DNA from: Diplodia intermedia
Taxonomy: Eukaryota > Ascomycota > Dothideomycetes > Botryosphaeriales > Botryosphaeriaceae
Direction: 5' to 3'
NCBI GenBank assembly: GCA_021495925.1
Contig: JAKEKT010000071.1
Span: 1 to 64,000, forward strand
DNA: 64,000 nt
Below, in pieces: positions 1 through 11,742 of the stretch. The translations under genes and the position numbers were made by a program. Numbering within the stretch: position 1 is the stretch's first letter; every line of letters begins with the position of its first letter. Under the pieces are notes generated by a model. The model was not told the DNA's origin. It saw only the letters and a list, made by a program, of their open reading frames with translations, and did no database searches.

Positions 1-688
1 GGGTGCGTGGTGGCCGTTCGGATTTTATGTGTGAGAGGCTCTATCGCTCGGAGCAGGCGGATGTGGTTTGTAAGAATGTTTCAGCGGAAGGAGGGGGAGA
101 GGCCGAATGCAGGGGACTTGGGGATTGACGTCAGCGATTGATGACGAATCGCGGGGCAGCAGCGCGGGGTCGTCGGACGGACTTTGTGTTCGACACCGCG
201 ACTCACTGCACTTCCTCGTCGAATGCGGGCTACTCTGTAGTTTGCACGGCGGCTCAGACACCTGAAGGCGCCTGTAGCAGTACTGTCGTAGCTTCCGGCC
301 GCCTGCCCTTCCCTGTCAAGAAATTGCTCCCATCATTCCCCTCTTTGTCGAACAGCCAACTCCGCCGGCGTTCTCTCTCATGCAAAATCAGTATCCAATA
401 TCACAGCGTAGTCATAAACCACTCAACCCTGTCCTTCCTCAGAGATCCGCTATGTCTGCGCGGCCACTCCCCACTGCTGCGAACCGATCCGCTAACTGGG
501 ATTTTTCTCTTTCCTACCTCAAGACAGATACATAGCCAAGTACCGTACGGGCTTCAAAAAGAAGAAACAGGTTCCTGTGAGCAATGGCATCCTATCTGGA
601 TTATTGAAAGGACATGGTAAGCGGAATCGAGATCATATATTAGTATGTAACCGCTGCTCTTCCGAAGGAGGAGAACAAAAAGAAACTT
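1..688. other. Left-edge region without a supported gene
   Basis: No reading frame here looks like a known protein. On the plus strand, positions 494-522 carry a branch-like CTAAC followed by a pyrimidine-rich stretch and AG. After that comes a lysine-rich frame (IAKYRTGFKKKKQVPVSNG) of about 65 codons. This could be a last exon of an unrecognised gene or chance. Positions up to 688 also include the 3' untranslated region of the minus-strand gene that follows. Confidence 0.3.
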
Positions 689-3234
689 TTAGTCCATATC
701 TGGAGGAAAAGAGTAGCCAAAATCCCAGTCAGTCGTGTCAGTGAACTGCATGTCGTCGAAGTTGCCGGCGGTGAAGGAGAAGTCTTCCGCAGAGGGTGAT
801 CCCATACCCAGTGGGTTCAACGGATCATACTCCACCTCTATAGACTGGTGAAGCTCAGTACCTCGTTCATTAGAGGAGGGACCAGCTTCAGTCCCTTCAA
901 GTGGACGATGGGGTTGTGTTGCCGATGTGGAAAACTCATGTGACTGGAGTCCCGGCGTTCCCGCCCTGAGCTCACCCGGCGCACCTCCCTCTGCAGGCAC
1001 CGTGTCCGCATTCTCCTTCACCCAAGCCCAAACATCCGTTCCTTCGTCGTTGCTTGATCGTACCCGTGAGTCCACAGACTCCAATTTTTCTGTAGCTGCT
1101 TGCTGAGCAGAAGCTCTCGAGGCCTCAAGGCTCCGGAACTCTGCAATGAGGCCTTGCTGGACCCCTTGCAGGATTTGGACAAATTGACTACGCAAGTTCT
1201 CTTCAATTCCCTGTATATCCGTGCTCACTGCTTCGGTCAGGGTCTCCCGCACTCGGGTCTCTAGTCGCTCTTTGCTGAACTGCTGATATCGTGAAAGTAC
1301 ATCAGCTGAGGTCGACTCTGGAAATTGTGCGACATCGTCAAAGGTGCAGTCTAATGCTTGTTAGATAAGCCTAAAGCTTATATCGTAGAAAAGAGCTTAC
1401 ATGGGGTCGGGATTTCAGTTTCATCTACATCCGGAAAGAGGATCCGGAACACGCGTGTCCACCGTTGCTCCTCCGTCGATTCGCCTTTTACTCTCTTCTT
1501 CGAACGGAGATTCTGCTCTTGCGTAGGGGAAATTCCCTCCGGTTTCTCCACTACAGGTAGCTTGATGCATCTTTCCTCCGCCTGAAGGTGCGAAATCAAG
1601 CCTTCCTGCTCTCTGAAATCGGCGGCGCATCGGTCGCATCGGCTTGGTAAGAGATGATGTCTGTACAGATGTTCCCTGCATTTCTGCCGTCAGTCTATGA
1701 TCAAACTTGTTGGAGATTGAATCTTCTTACTTCAAGCGCGCAACAGAACTGAAGCCGGGATAATAGCATGAGGTGAATTGCGGTTTTCTCGGAAAGTGCC
1801 GTTTGAAAAATGGGCAAGCCAATCTCTGCATGGGTGTTGCTTTTCCCTTGCCTTTTTTTGCAGGCCGTTGATTGCTCTCGTCGTCATCTTCTTCGCCTCC
1901 GTTGTTTCCAGTGCCCCCGACTTCTTTGCCTTTCCTCTTCTTTTTCTCGACCATTGAAGGTTGCTCCGCATTGTTCGGGTCCCCAGCTTGGTTATTTCCT
2001 GCTGAACCGTCGGAGCCGCTGGAGCTCGTGCGATACTCCATGCTTGTGGCTTCCATGCTTTCTTCGGGGGAAGAAGATTCTGGAGTAAGCATCTCAGAAC
2101 CAGACTCGCTTTCAGACTCGGAATCGGATCCAGACTCCAACAGCTGGCTGTAGAAAACCTCCATCAAGCGGTCCACAATCTGTTGCTTCACGGGACTCAA
2201 GGTTGTTCTCACAACATCAGACTCTGAGCTCCCTCCTGAAAGTTCAGAATCATCATCAGTGCTGGTACTGAGAGCTCCGTCAGAGGATACTGCTGGTGGG
2301 ACGTTCTTGGCCCAATGATATAACGTTAGCCAGACACTCATGATCAACAAATATCGTGGGCAATTCTCACCGGCAACTGCGTCTTCCGCACCCCAGTAAG
2401 GGCGTCACTAAATGCATCACTCGCGGCCGGACCATACTCGCCAGCAAGCCGTTTTTCACTACTAATAGGCGAGGACTGTACGACAGTAACGGCGACAGTA
2501 CTGGCTTTTTCGGCTGCGGCTACCTTCCGCCTGCTGGCTTTTTCGGCTGCGCATACCTCCCGCCTGCGGGTCTTGTGTTCCTCCCGGATCCGCTGTTTCT
2601 CCATTGCTTTGTCGGCAGCACTGGGTGTCTCAGCGGTCGCTTCCGTGAACGATTCAGAAGGCGTGCCAGGCGCGTTGACCAACGAGGCATTGCTATCCTG
2701 GAATTTATTCGAAGGATTACTGGAAGCGGTTTTTTTCAAGGAGCCCCACTTAACTAAAGGGTTTACCCTCTGGTCCTCTACAAGTCCCACTTTCCTGGGG
2801 CAATATCAGCATACAAAGTTCTTTTTTCTAAGTATAAAACAAAAGGCCTAAAACGAGCTTGGAATATACCTTCGGGGTGGGCGACTTAAAGGTCCGGGGT
2901 GTCCGATCTCCAGTAGTGGCTGGAAGATTGATTGCCGACCCGGTGCTCTACTGCCGATGTCTGTCCTACTCCTACTTCCCTTCATGATGCTCTTTGACGG
3001 TGCAGAGCCTTGAGCCTCTTTCGAGGGAGCAGTGGGACTGCCGTCGGCGTTGGATAATGTTGACTTAGCTCCGGTGTCATCTGCTGGTATATAATGAAGT
3101 ACAGATAATGGTGGAGGACGACTTGAATCTACTACAGGATTTATAGGAGGAGAAGCGGCGATCTGTTGCGAAGGATGAACGTCCGACTCCGCCTCGTTAC
3201 TCGCGCCCCGCAAGTCTTCAAAGGAAGAAGACAT
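689..3234 (-). CDS. Fungal protein with non-classical C2H2-like zinc module (five exons)
   Basis: Predicted 766 residues, function unknown. Joined exons are 3234-2870, 2794-2371, 2305-1731, 1675-1401 and 1350-689; all phases agree and each intron has GT-AG ends. The N-terminal third is low-complexity and Ser/Pro-rich. A basic/Ala stretch and a long Ser/Glu/Asp-rich acidic region follow. Exon 3 ends with LACPFFKRH...C...RLK and exon 4 continues with EHLYRHH...CDRCAADF...LISHLQ...C. This is the arrangement of Cys and His pairs found in a large family of fungal proteins annotated as C2H2-type domain proteins, usually followed, as here, by a W..I.LFP...IPTPY segment. The C-terminal exon has a possible coiled coil and an acidic tail. 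The ATG at 3234 sits in a good context (ACC ATG T). The family and metal binding are inferred. No DNA-binding role has been shown from sequence, and the protein could be non-DNA-binding. Confidence 0.8.
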
Positions 3235-4140
3235 GGTAGGCGAGCGCTTTGGATATATCCTGGATGAGGAACTCGAAAGGTGGAAATGACCTGGAGCAGC
3301 TCGAGGGAAAGACGCTTGGCTGAGACCTGCGACCGAAGAGAAGTATACATCCGGCAGACGGTAGATGATAAGAGGAAGGGTGCTGATGACAGAAAAGAGG
3401 GTGATGCAGAAGTAAAGGAGAAGTTTGAGGGCACTCTTAAATCGTGGCTGAGCCGTGTGATGGGGCGATGGGGCGGTGCGCAGTTGCGCACATCTCAACT
3501 GCGATCGGCGACGTGCGGGGATGTGCGGCTGAAGAGGGTGGGGGCGAATACCCCATCAATAGAGGCAAGCGAAGATGTGTCACGGACTGCAACACTCCGG
3601 CATGCTTTCCGAGGTGTCGGTGGTACAAGAAACAATCGACGCGCTTTGTTCGGGTAGCATATGTTGTTCTGCATCAAGGCCAGCAGGGAGCAATGTCTCT
3701 CATTTGGTGCTGTATGCAAGTGTTGTGACTAGAAGCTTAGATACTTGCAAGACAACCGATCAGTAATTCTGACAAGCGTAAGGGAATGGGCTGGGTCATC
3801 TGGATGCTGTTCAATGTATGGCGGGACAGTGTCACGTCGGGTAGCACAGCAGTGTGTTTGTTCTGGCTTTGATAGTAGCGCTGAGACATAAGAGGAACAT
3901 GAAATCGCGCGCTTTATGTACTGGAAGCATGTCACTTGATCGGGCGGTGACTTCCTTGTGGAGGCGCCTTTTAATCGGATATTTATCCGCGGCGAGTCCA
4001 GCTTCCCCGAAAGTGGGTGCGGGGTGCGTGGGTCATTTTCTCCGCGCAACTGAACCCCGCAGAAGGACAACCATTGTCCCATTCAGTGCTCTTTGATTCC
4101 ATACGTCTTCCACACACAACCAATCAACAACACAGTCAAC
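3235..4140. promoter_or_regulatory. Divergent intergenic region (about 0.9 kb)
   Basis: This lies between the starts of the zinc-module gene (minus) and the cyclase gene (plus), so it should hold both promoters. Just before the plus-strand ATG there is a CA-rich leader (CCACACACAACCAATCAACA), typical of fungal 5' ends. I see no coding frame that resembles a protein. Confidence 0.5.
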
Positions 4141-5405
4141 ATGCCATTTACCGACGCAACCCTGCCCAAAATGCCCGAATTCGACGCCCTCACGCTGGAC
4201 CCTCAAGGTCCTCCGGGCAACACGTGGGGTCTCTTCGGCGAGAAGGACGAGTTGGGCATGCTGAACCTACTCACGCCCGAGACCGTCGCCGCAGCAGCAA
4301 AAGAAATCAAGACAGGCGTGCGCTTTTCGTTAGACCTACCGCTGAACCAGCCCGCGTTTCCCAGCTTCGACCGCCAGCCCTTTCATCACGAGATCCGCCA
4401 ACGAGGCGCAGGTCGGAACGTCAATGACGATATTGTTACTTTCAACACCCAATCCAGCTCGCAATGGGACGGCTTCCGGCACTACGGTCTGTCTCGACAG
4501 CGCTGATTTCCCCCTTCTCCCCTCTCCTCTCCAACGTTTACTTCCCAATCGGTTCCCGGCTCACCCATCCCAACCAGGCAACCAAAAACACAAATGCTAC
4601 TACATGGGCCACACGCAGGACGACATCCTCAAATCCGACATCATCGGCACCAACGGTACCTCCACCTTCCCCATCCTTCTCCTCTCAACCCCCTCCCCCC
4701 ACCCAACACCAAACTAACCCATCCCCCACCACGCCCCCAGCCTGGCTCCGCACCGGCGGCATCCAAGGCCGCGCCATCCTCCTCGACTACCCCAGCTGGG
4801 CCGCCACCCACGGCATCCCCGTGTCGCCCTTCACCTCGCAACCCATCCCGCTCGCGCACATCCGCCAACTGCTCGCGGACCGGGCGATCGTCCCGCAGCG
4901 CGGCGACATCCTCCTCCTCCGCACCGGCCTCGATCGCGCGCTCAAAGCCCTCACGCCCTCCGAGCAGCGCGCCATCGCCTCTCGCCCCTCTCCCGACTTC
5001 ATCGGCTTGGAGGCGGGCCGCGAGACGCTACGGTGGCTGTGGGAGTGCGGGTTCGCCGCCGTCGCGAGCGATGCGCCGAGTTTCGAGAGGGGCCCGGTGT
5101 TGGGGGGGCATGCGGATGCGGGGCATACGCTGCATCAGTGGTTGTTGGCGGGGTGGGGCGTGCCGATTGGGGAGTTGTTCGATCTGGAGGAGGTGGCGGC
5201 GGCGTGTGGGAGGGAGGGGAGGTGGAGTTTTTTCTTTAGTAGTGTGCCGTTGAAGGTGAGTGGGGTTCGATCTTTTTTTTTTCTTTTTTGGGGGGTTGTG
5301 GATGGGAGCGACCTGCGGGATGGAAACGCTGATGTCGACGGACGGCTTTTTTGTTAGGTCCCCGGTGGTGTCGCGAGTCCGCCGAATGCGGTGGCTATTC
5401 TTTAG
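4141..5405 (+). CDS. Cyclase-family protein (kynurenine formamidase-like fold)
   Basis: Predicted 328 residues from exons 4141-4486, 4578-4655, 4741-5255 and 5358-5405; phases are consistent. It matches the fungal branch of the cyclase family (PF04199), metal-dependent hydrolases related to bacterial kynurenine formamidase. The signature is QWDGFRHYG followed across an intron by YYMGHTQDDI. Further on come GIQGRAILLDYPSW, RGDILLLRTG and, near the end, ASDAPSFE, which are the usual core blocks. The HxGTHxD motif of bacterial members is replaced by the fungal SSSQWDG(F)RH form, so metal ligands must be assigned with care. No signal peptide is visible, so it is probably cytosolic. The substrate cannot be told; fungal members are often annotated only as putative cyclase. 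It converges with the HET gene downstream. Confidence 0.9.
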
Positions 5406-5769
5406 GAGAAGGTGGGGACGCTGGGCTGTGGGCGTGGACGTGTCTGCTTTGGGGTTGGGTTTTTTGGGTGAGACTTTGCTAAATCAATTTACGATGGAAT
5501 CATCTCGCCCCGAAGTCTACAACATTATTTTATTACATGGCTTGGGACACACCCCGAGAAGACATTTATTATCGAGGTGGTCATCGGATGACAGGTTGGA
5601 ATGTTGGGAGAGCTGTTTACTCGGAGAAGTCTGACGAAAGCCATTAAATTGAACACATTTGTTGATACTATGGGCATTTTATGAAGGGAGCCTCTATCAT
5701 CACCGTGTTCTGCACGGATTGTAGGTTGCCGCGTTCCATATCCTTGATTGTACATATGACTCCTTCCAG
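5406..5769. other. Convergent 3' intergenic region
   Basis: This 364-bp stretch lies between the ends of the cyclase gene (plus) and the HET gene (minus). It should contain both 3' untranslated regions. I see no gene or repeat in it. Confidence 0.4.
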
Positions 5770-8078
5770 CTAGCTCAACCGGATCCTCCTGCGTTCGAGT
5801 GGTAGGAAATTCTCAACGTCTTCAGCAAAGCTCAAAGCAACACTTTTGACGTCCGGGATTCCCCGGCGATTGTATTTGGGTGGCGGATCGAGGAATACAA
5901 CTCCCATTTTCTGGTTGATAGCATTGTGTTGGTCAACGATCAGACCAACTCGGGGGCCCATCCAATCTTCCAACACAATGCAGTCAAATTTCGTGTTCAG
6001 CAGCTCATGATCGTTGCCATCATGGTGTCTCGACCCCTCATACAGGTAGCTTTCCCACTCTTCACCCGTCTTTGAATTCCGAATCGGCAAGCAATAGGCA
6101 TTGTTGTTGCTGTAACGCACACTGGTCTTGTCGATCTCGGGGTCGGCATCCTGGGAGGTGGGAACAAATCGCCACCATTTTTCGTTGTACTCGTGAGAGG
6201 AGTGTTTACGAAAGGGTCCGACCTTGGCTGCCCAGCAGTCTAGGTGAACGTGAGATGTCCATTCTTCCTCACTCAGATTAAAACCTCCTTCAACTTGGAA
6301 GTCCGTAAGTTTCACAAGGCTTCCATCTTTCCTCTCTACTAAAACCTTCATATCGTGTACTTTCTCTCGCAGGGTTGTTGTGGTGTTTGGAAGCCACAGG
6401 GAGCCGAAGTAATTGATCTTGTGGGGAGAGCTAAGCCACGACCAACTCGGGAAGGCCATCCTTGGCATAGGCCTCGGCTGTCCCCACACACACCACCTCA
6501 GAGCCCGCCCAAATTGGTTGTCGAGGGTGTCTCGAGGATTGATATCCTTCTGGCTAACAAGAGGGAGGCCCCAATAGCTCCAGCAGTTTTCGTTGGTTTG
6601 ACTCCATGCTCTTAGCAATCCACTGATCGCGTTCAGCTTGTCGCTATCATAGCTCAATTTCCTCTGGCTGTACTCCTCTATAATCTCCCCGATTCCATCT
6701 GGAGAACAGATATCTGCTAAGGGATACGAAGGCCCTTCGACATTCCTAGTCTCCCAGCGGAATGCATGTTCCAGTGATACGGCGATTGACTCAAGGCCCA
6801 GCATGTCGGAGCACTCAAAGTAGGCCTGTTTTTCGGAAAACACCAGTCGCCGCCTGTCAACAAGGTCAATAGGCTAATACACCACAAATAGTAGAAAGCT
6901 ACAAGACCAGGAGTCATGACAAGTTTAGCCACGTACCGGGAAAGATATGCCTCCTGTAATGTCCACCCACGGCTCCTCCACATAGAAGACAGGTCTTGTT
7001 TCGGGTCTCCTGGAATCATTACATATGATTTTCCGTTGATTCTCAACTGGGGTTGTTTAGCCCGATGGTTCCGGCCCACGCCACAAAGACCGTCTTGTGG
7101 ACCATTTCCGGCCATGGCGAAAATGGTCAGCTCGGCTCTGTTATAGATGATGTCCATGTTCCTGATTTGATCCGCCTTGTGGCTGTGATCCTTGTGACGG
7201 ATGCAATATCGATCAACCCAAAGATATTTTCGTCCCAGAGCGAGGACTATTCTGATTGCATCGTCGATGACAGGTGGTAGCCTCTTTTCGAGATGAGGGT
7301 CTATGTCTGCCTTGTTCTTTCTCTTGAACACCCCCTCTTCCTTCTCCTTCCCCTCCCCCTCTCCCTCTTCTTCTTTTTCTTCTTCTTCCTCTGTTTTACC
7401 CCAGACGTAGGAGAGCGCTACGTACTCCTTCTCTGGAGTCCCCTCAACTAGTCTCCGAGACTCACAATCGATGAGTTCCAGAGACGGAACTGGATGTTGG
7501 GACTGTGGCTGATGGCAATGGAAAGCTTTGCAGATATCCAAATATTCGGCGATGACGCGGAGATTGACGCCGTTGGGCTGAATAACTTGCGCGAAATCAG
7601 TTCCATCGATAGATCCGCCACTGGAATCCAGTAAATAACCTTTGCGTTTGACGTGGTCAATTATGTATGCACAGTCATCGCGAACTACTGGGACCTCGTT
7701 GACGGGTAATATACCCACAACAACCGGCATTCTTTTTTCTGTGTCCCTCTCGCTTGGCTCGTCTTTGGGGTGACTGTGCTTTGGCTGGTAGGTCCAATCG
7801 CGAGGAAATGCCCATAGGGAGTAAACCTTGTCACTCGGCTCCGGCACCCACTCGAATTTAAACCTCCAAAAGTGCCTTGACATGTCGATAATTATCCGGC
7901 ACAGTGGACATGATGGCTTGACGTGGTCGCTGATTTTGGCTTCCACGTGTCTTCCCCATCGCCAGAAAGATTTCATGTCGCGTCTTTCCGGTTCGTTCCA
8001 ATCGTAGGGTTGAAACAGCTGCTCGAAGTCGATCCTTGAGCAGGCCTCACACAGGACGTCGTCCACTTCGCTGTCCAT
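5770..8078 (-). CDS. HET-domain protein (heterokaryon incompatibility type)
   Basis: Predicted 741 residues from exons 8078-6937 and 6853-5770. The HET domain (PF06985) is clear: EYVALSYVWG, then YLWVDRYCI and later SRGWTLQEAYLSR. The intron falls exactly within that last block, and the next exon continues RRLVFSEKQAYFEC, as in family members. The N terminus has the usual Cys-rich start (CEACSRIDF, CPLCRIIID). The downstream part has FPSWSWLS, another common HET-protein block. HET domains trigger cell death when incompatible hyphae fuse, but most fungal HET genes have no tested role. Odd: a Glu/Gly/Lys-rich low-complexity insert of about 28 residues directly follows SYVWG. ATG 8078 is the first ATG; the frame extends upstream only through non-ATG codons. 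Confidence 0.93.
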
Positions 8079-8651
8079 GATACGGTCGTTGGGACAAGCT
8101 GGCGGTAACCGAAACTGAACGCAAAGCGGCAACTGCGAACAGTTAGTAAATGTAGCTAAAAATGGAGGAGTCTGTCACGAACATCGAGGGGTTGTTCAAA
8201 CGCAGCACCAGCAAGAGCAGTGTGGAGCCAAAGAGGATCTTAATGCTCGTGGAAGCGTGAGTGTAGATTTCATGAAGTGGATGAAGAAGCTCGGAAAGGG
8301 ATGCGAGGATTTAAGACATCAGCGACTGGCATTAGGCAACAGGAAGTGGGCGCGTCTTCGGGGGTTAGGTAGATCCCTACGTTAAGTACAAGGGACAGCC
8401 CCAAGGCTGACATGTGCTGCCACCGCGAAAAGCACCCACCTATCGCAGGCCAGTACCGAAGCGAGGCTGCGCGTTGGCGAATCCCACTTCATGTGGAAGA
8501 AATGTAGATCGATGCAATGCAACGTGGAGCGAGACCTCAAGATGCTTGCCACGACACCCTCCCGCAGCACAGCCCCCACCTCCCATCTTCCACTCATTCA
8601 CTCTCCAGCCTCCACAACCACTCCGCGCCCACTCGCATCCCACCCACCCAG
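8079..8651. other. Intergenic region upstream of the HET gene
   Basis: This 573-bp stretch separates the HET start from the stop codon of the alpha-galactosidase-like gene, both on the minus strand. It should hold the HET promoter and the other gene's 3' end. I see no supported coding sequence; frames around 8414-8650 are low-complexity Pro/Ser/Thr. Confidence 0.4.
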
Positions 8652-11333
8652 CTACCGCACAAACACCTCAACAGCAACCTCATTACTCCACCCAGCCTTC
8701 TGCCCGCCCTCGACCCACGCCCTCGCGACATCAATCTCCAACACATCCCCCTTCACCTCGACACAGTGCCGCGGGACGGGCTGACCAAACACGAGCGCCA
8801 TGAAATCCGTATCGACATCGAACTCCTCCGTCCGCGACAAGTCCCTCACCCACAGGCCGAACGTACCCAAGGCCTTCAGGCTGGTCCAGACGCGCAGCCG
8901 GCGCGAGCCCTCGCGCTCGACGTACGCGTCGTAGTTGACGATGGCGGCGGCGCCCGTCATCTTGCCGACGAGGCCGAGCACGCTGACGGCGACGTCTTTG
9001 TGGTGGGGCGTCGAGAGCGTGTGGACGGGGCTGGCGGTGAGGATCTCCCACGCCTGGACGGGGAGGTCGAGGTGGACGGGTGCGTTGTTGCCGCGCTTGA
9101 TTGGCGTCTTGGACGTCTGGCCGGTTGAGTGGGCGCGGACGATGTATTCGCCGTGCTCGGTGCCGGGGAAGTGGTCGAGCGAGAGCAGCTCCGTGAGGCG
9201 GCGCTGCGTCGTGTTGAAGACGCCGAGGATGGCGGAGCCGGTGGCGGCGCGGCCGACGTACGTGCTGACCTTGAGCAGGGCCGGGTCGTCGTAGCTGGTG
9301 TAGGCGTCGATGGTCTTGCCGATGGTGTGCGGCCGGAGGATGACGGTGGAGCCGCGCGGCGTCTTGGCCGTCATCTGGTTGATGAGCGAGATGTCGTGCT
9401 GGCCTGGGACGTCGGTGATGTAGATGGGCCCGCCGGAGATGCAGCGCGCCGCTGCATGGAACGAAGCCCATGGGTGGGAGGTTTGGAACATGTCCCAGTC
9501 AGGGAGAACGTTAAGGTGTTGCGTTAGCAGGGAGTTGTGGGCGTTGCAGAAGATGTGCCATGGGTGTGATGCTGGCACTTCAGGGAAGAAATCGTCCGAG
9601 TTGCGCACCATCAGCCGCGGTTTGTTGGATGGGAGCTGTGAATGGAATAGAATTTGAGGCGTCTGCGACATGCAGGAAATGGCCTTCGCGGAGAAGTACC
9701 GCAGAATGCTAATGCTCCAGGCATCTTGGTAGGTTCTGATAAGACGCTTCCTGACGTCCGCCTCGTCAAGCTCGTCAAGGAAGAATTGAGCGTCAGTCTT
9801 GACCGAGTCAATGCCGGAGGAAGAAAGGAATGAGTAGAAGTCCTGGTATAGCCTAGGTACGTCTTCCTCATCGACCACGAGGAACTTGCCTCCTGACACG
9901 CCGTCTTTCTTGAGCACTTCGGCAGTCTTGTAGTCCTGGGCAATCTTCCCTTCCGGCGAGATGCCTCCCCAGTAACCAAGGATTGCGTGCCAGACGGCGA
10001 TGTGCGACACATGTTTGTGGCGTTGCCGTATCTCGGCTGTGGTATGGGCAAGGCCATTTGGGAAGCCTTCCTTGTTCGCCTCAAATTCCAGCCAGCCACG
10101 TTTGAACTGATCTTCCCCTTCATGATCCAGCGACTGCCAGTTGTCGTCGATGATGAGGGTGGTGATGTTGATATCATTCTTTTGGAGAGACTCTAGCGCG
10201 TCAAAGATGGCCTGCTCGGTGAGGTGCTGCCCCAAACCATTCCACGTGCAATACGTCAGGCCATCATACCACTCTTCCAACCACTGAGCGTGCAGTTCGT
10301 TCTTTTCCATAGCTTCGATCTCGGCCTCGATTTCGCCCGCGGCAGCCTCCCACTTCATGACGAGTCTTCGAGCGTGGTACATGGCTGCAGCATTGGCGAG
10401 TTCAAAAGACTTGCCAACGGCAACAATGACGGTGGAGTCCTGCTCGTCGGTCCCATCATTGCGGGCACGAATCACGACATTGCCGTTGCCGTCGTGCACA
10501 AGCTCGGACAGAACGTCGTTGATACCGCTTACTGCAAGGACGACCAAGTGAGAACCGTCGTTCCGAAGGAAAGAAGCTAGAACAGCTTCCTTGTCTGGAT
10601 TGAAAACATGGCGGCCTTGACGAGGGGCCAACCAAGGGCTCCAAAGGCGGACAAGAGCGAACCACTTGCTCAGTTCTGTGGGCAGGCCAAGAGTGTGGCT
10701 GGCCTTTCCGGACTCACTGCCAAAGGCAGCGGCAACCTTTCCAGTTGCGGTCCAAAGCAGCGTGTCAGAAGTCTGACTTGCTTCGTGGTCGATGTGTAGA
10801 TGCGGGCTAATGTTGCTGAGATAGTCAGAGAGGGGGGTCTTGGCGAGCTCATCCGGTTGGTAATGCAGGTGGCCGTCAGAATAGGAGAACTGCTCGTTGG
10901 CCCATTTCCAAGCTTCATCTTGGCCAGCGCGGAATGTGACGGTGAAGGAGACGGGGCGGTTGGGTCGTCCGGGCAGCTCGGCAGAGAACCAGGTCCGACG
11001 GCGGGGCACTGAGTCGTCGCGGGTGACGAGCAGCTGAGGTGGATTCAGCTAAATTCGACTGGACGAGTCACGCAAGCATACCAGAGACGGGTCAGGCTCT
11101 TCTTCAGGCAGGGCAAGCCTCTCCCATTGGTCATGGGCGGCATGATTGTGCCACAAGGCGACTTCCCACGTCTTTTGCGAGGAGGCATCTGTTTCGATGA
11201 GGGCGGTGAAGCGGACCTAGGCGGGTTAAGGGATGAAGCATGGTCTATGGGCCCGGGAGCTTACGGAGCTTTGGTTGGCGGGGACCACCGTGGTCTGACC
11301 CAGCGGTGGCGAACAGACGAGATTGGCGTACAT
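8652..11333 (-). CDS. Raffinose synthase / alkaline alpha-galactosidase-like glycoside hydrolase (GH36)
   Basis: Predicted 861 residues from exons 11333-11265, 11216-11082 and 11033-8652, all in phase. It carries the GH36 blocks of the plant and fungal Sip1 / raffinose synthase group. From the N terminus these are WYDGLTYCTWNGLG, LIIDDNWQSL (about residues 362-370), SVKTDAQFF (catalytic Asp about 482) and PDWDMFQTSHPWASFHAAAR, followed by SGGPIYITDVPG. The enzyme acts on alpha-1,6-galactosides such as raffinose-type sugars, by hydrolysis or galactosyl transfer; which of the two cannot be told. No signal peptide is evident, suggesting an intracellular protein. Two short 5' exons encode the start MYANLVCSPPLGQTTVV and WEVALWHNH; I placed them by splice sites and by resemblance to family N termini. 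The gene diverges from the tyrosyl-tRNA synthetase. Confidence 0.93.
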
Positions 11334-11742
11334 TTTGGACGAGGCAGCAGGCACAGCAGACAAAGCGGTAGGAGAGAAATCAATGGGTTGTCAATGGAAT
11401 TGGATTAGGCTTAACGGCGGAGCTGCAATGCGGGGAAGAGCTGGGCACGAGAACGACACGTAGGGTAGAGTTGAAGAGACGCGCAAATCGAGCGAGTGCT
11501 TTTGGGGAGGCAGACGGTGCTTTTGTAGACGAATTGATGGATGGCGGTGAGTTGGCGAGAGAGGTGTGGTGAGGTGGGAGCTGGAGCTGTGGGCCCGGGA
11601 TTGGCGGCAATGACATCGATTGCGGAGAAGGAAGGCGCACCTCCGCAGGGGCCACTCCGGTTCTGCCGCCTGCCACCGCCCACAAGGCCCGCTGATCTCC
11701 ATCGCGCGCCGCCGCAACTCCAAAAGTTTGTCCAGCGCGTCC
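11334..11742. promoter_or_regulatory. Shared divergent promoter region
   Basis: Only 409 bp separate the start codons of the GH36 gene (minus) and the mitochondrial tyrosyl-tRNA synthetase gene (plus), so their promoters must overlap or abut. I see no clear TATA box. The region is not coding in any convincing frame. Confidence 0.5.

Noticed and set aside
5258..5295. GGTTCGATC followed by a T run, resembling a tRNA B box and Pol III terminator
   Set aside because: It lies inside the last intron of the cyclase gene, and no A box or cloverleaf arms can be formed around it.
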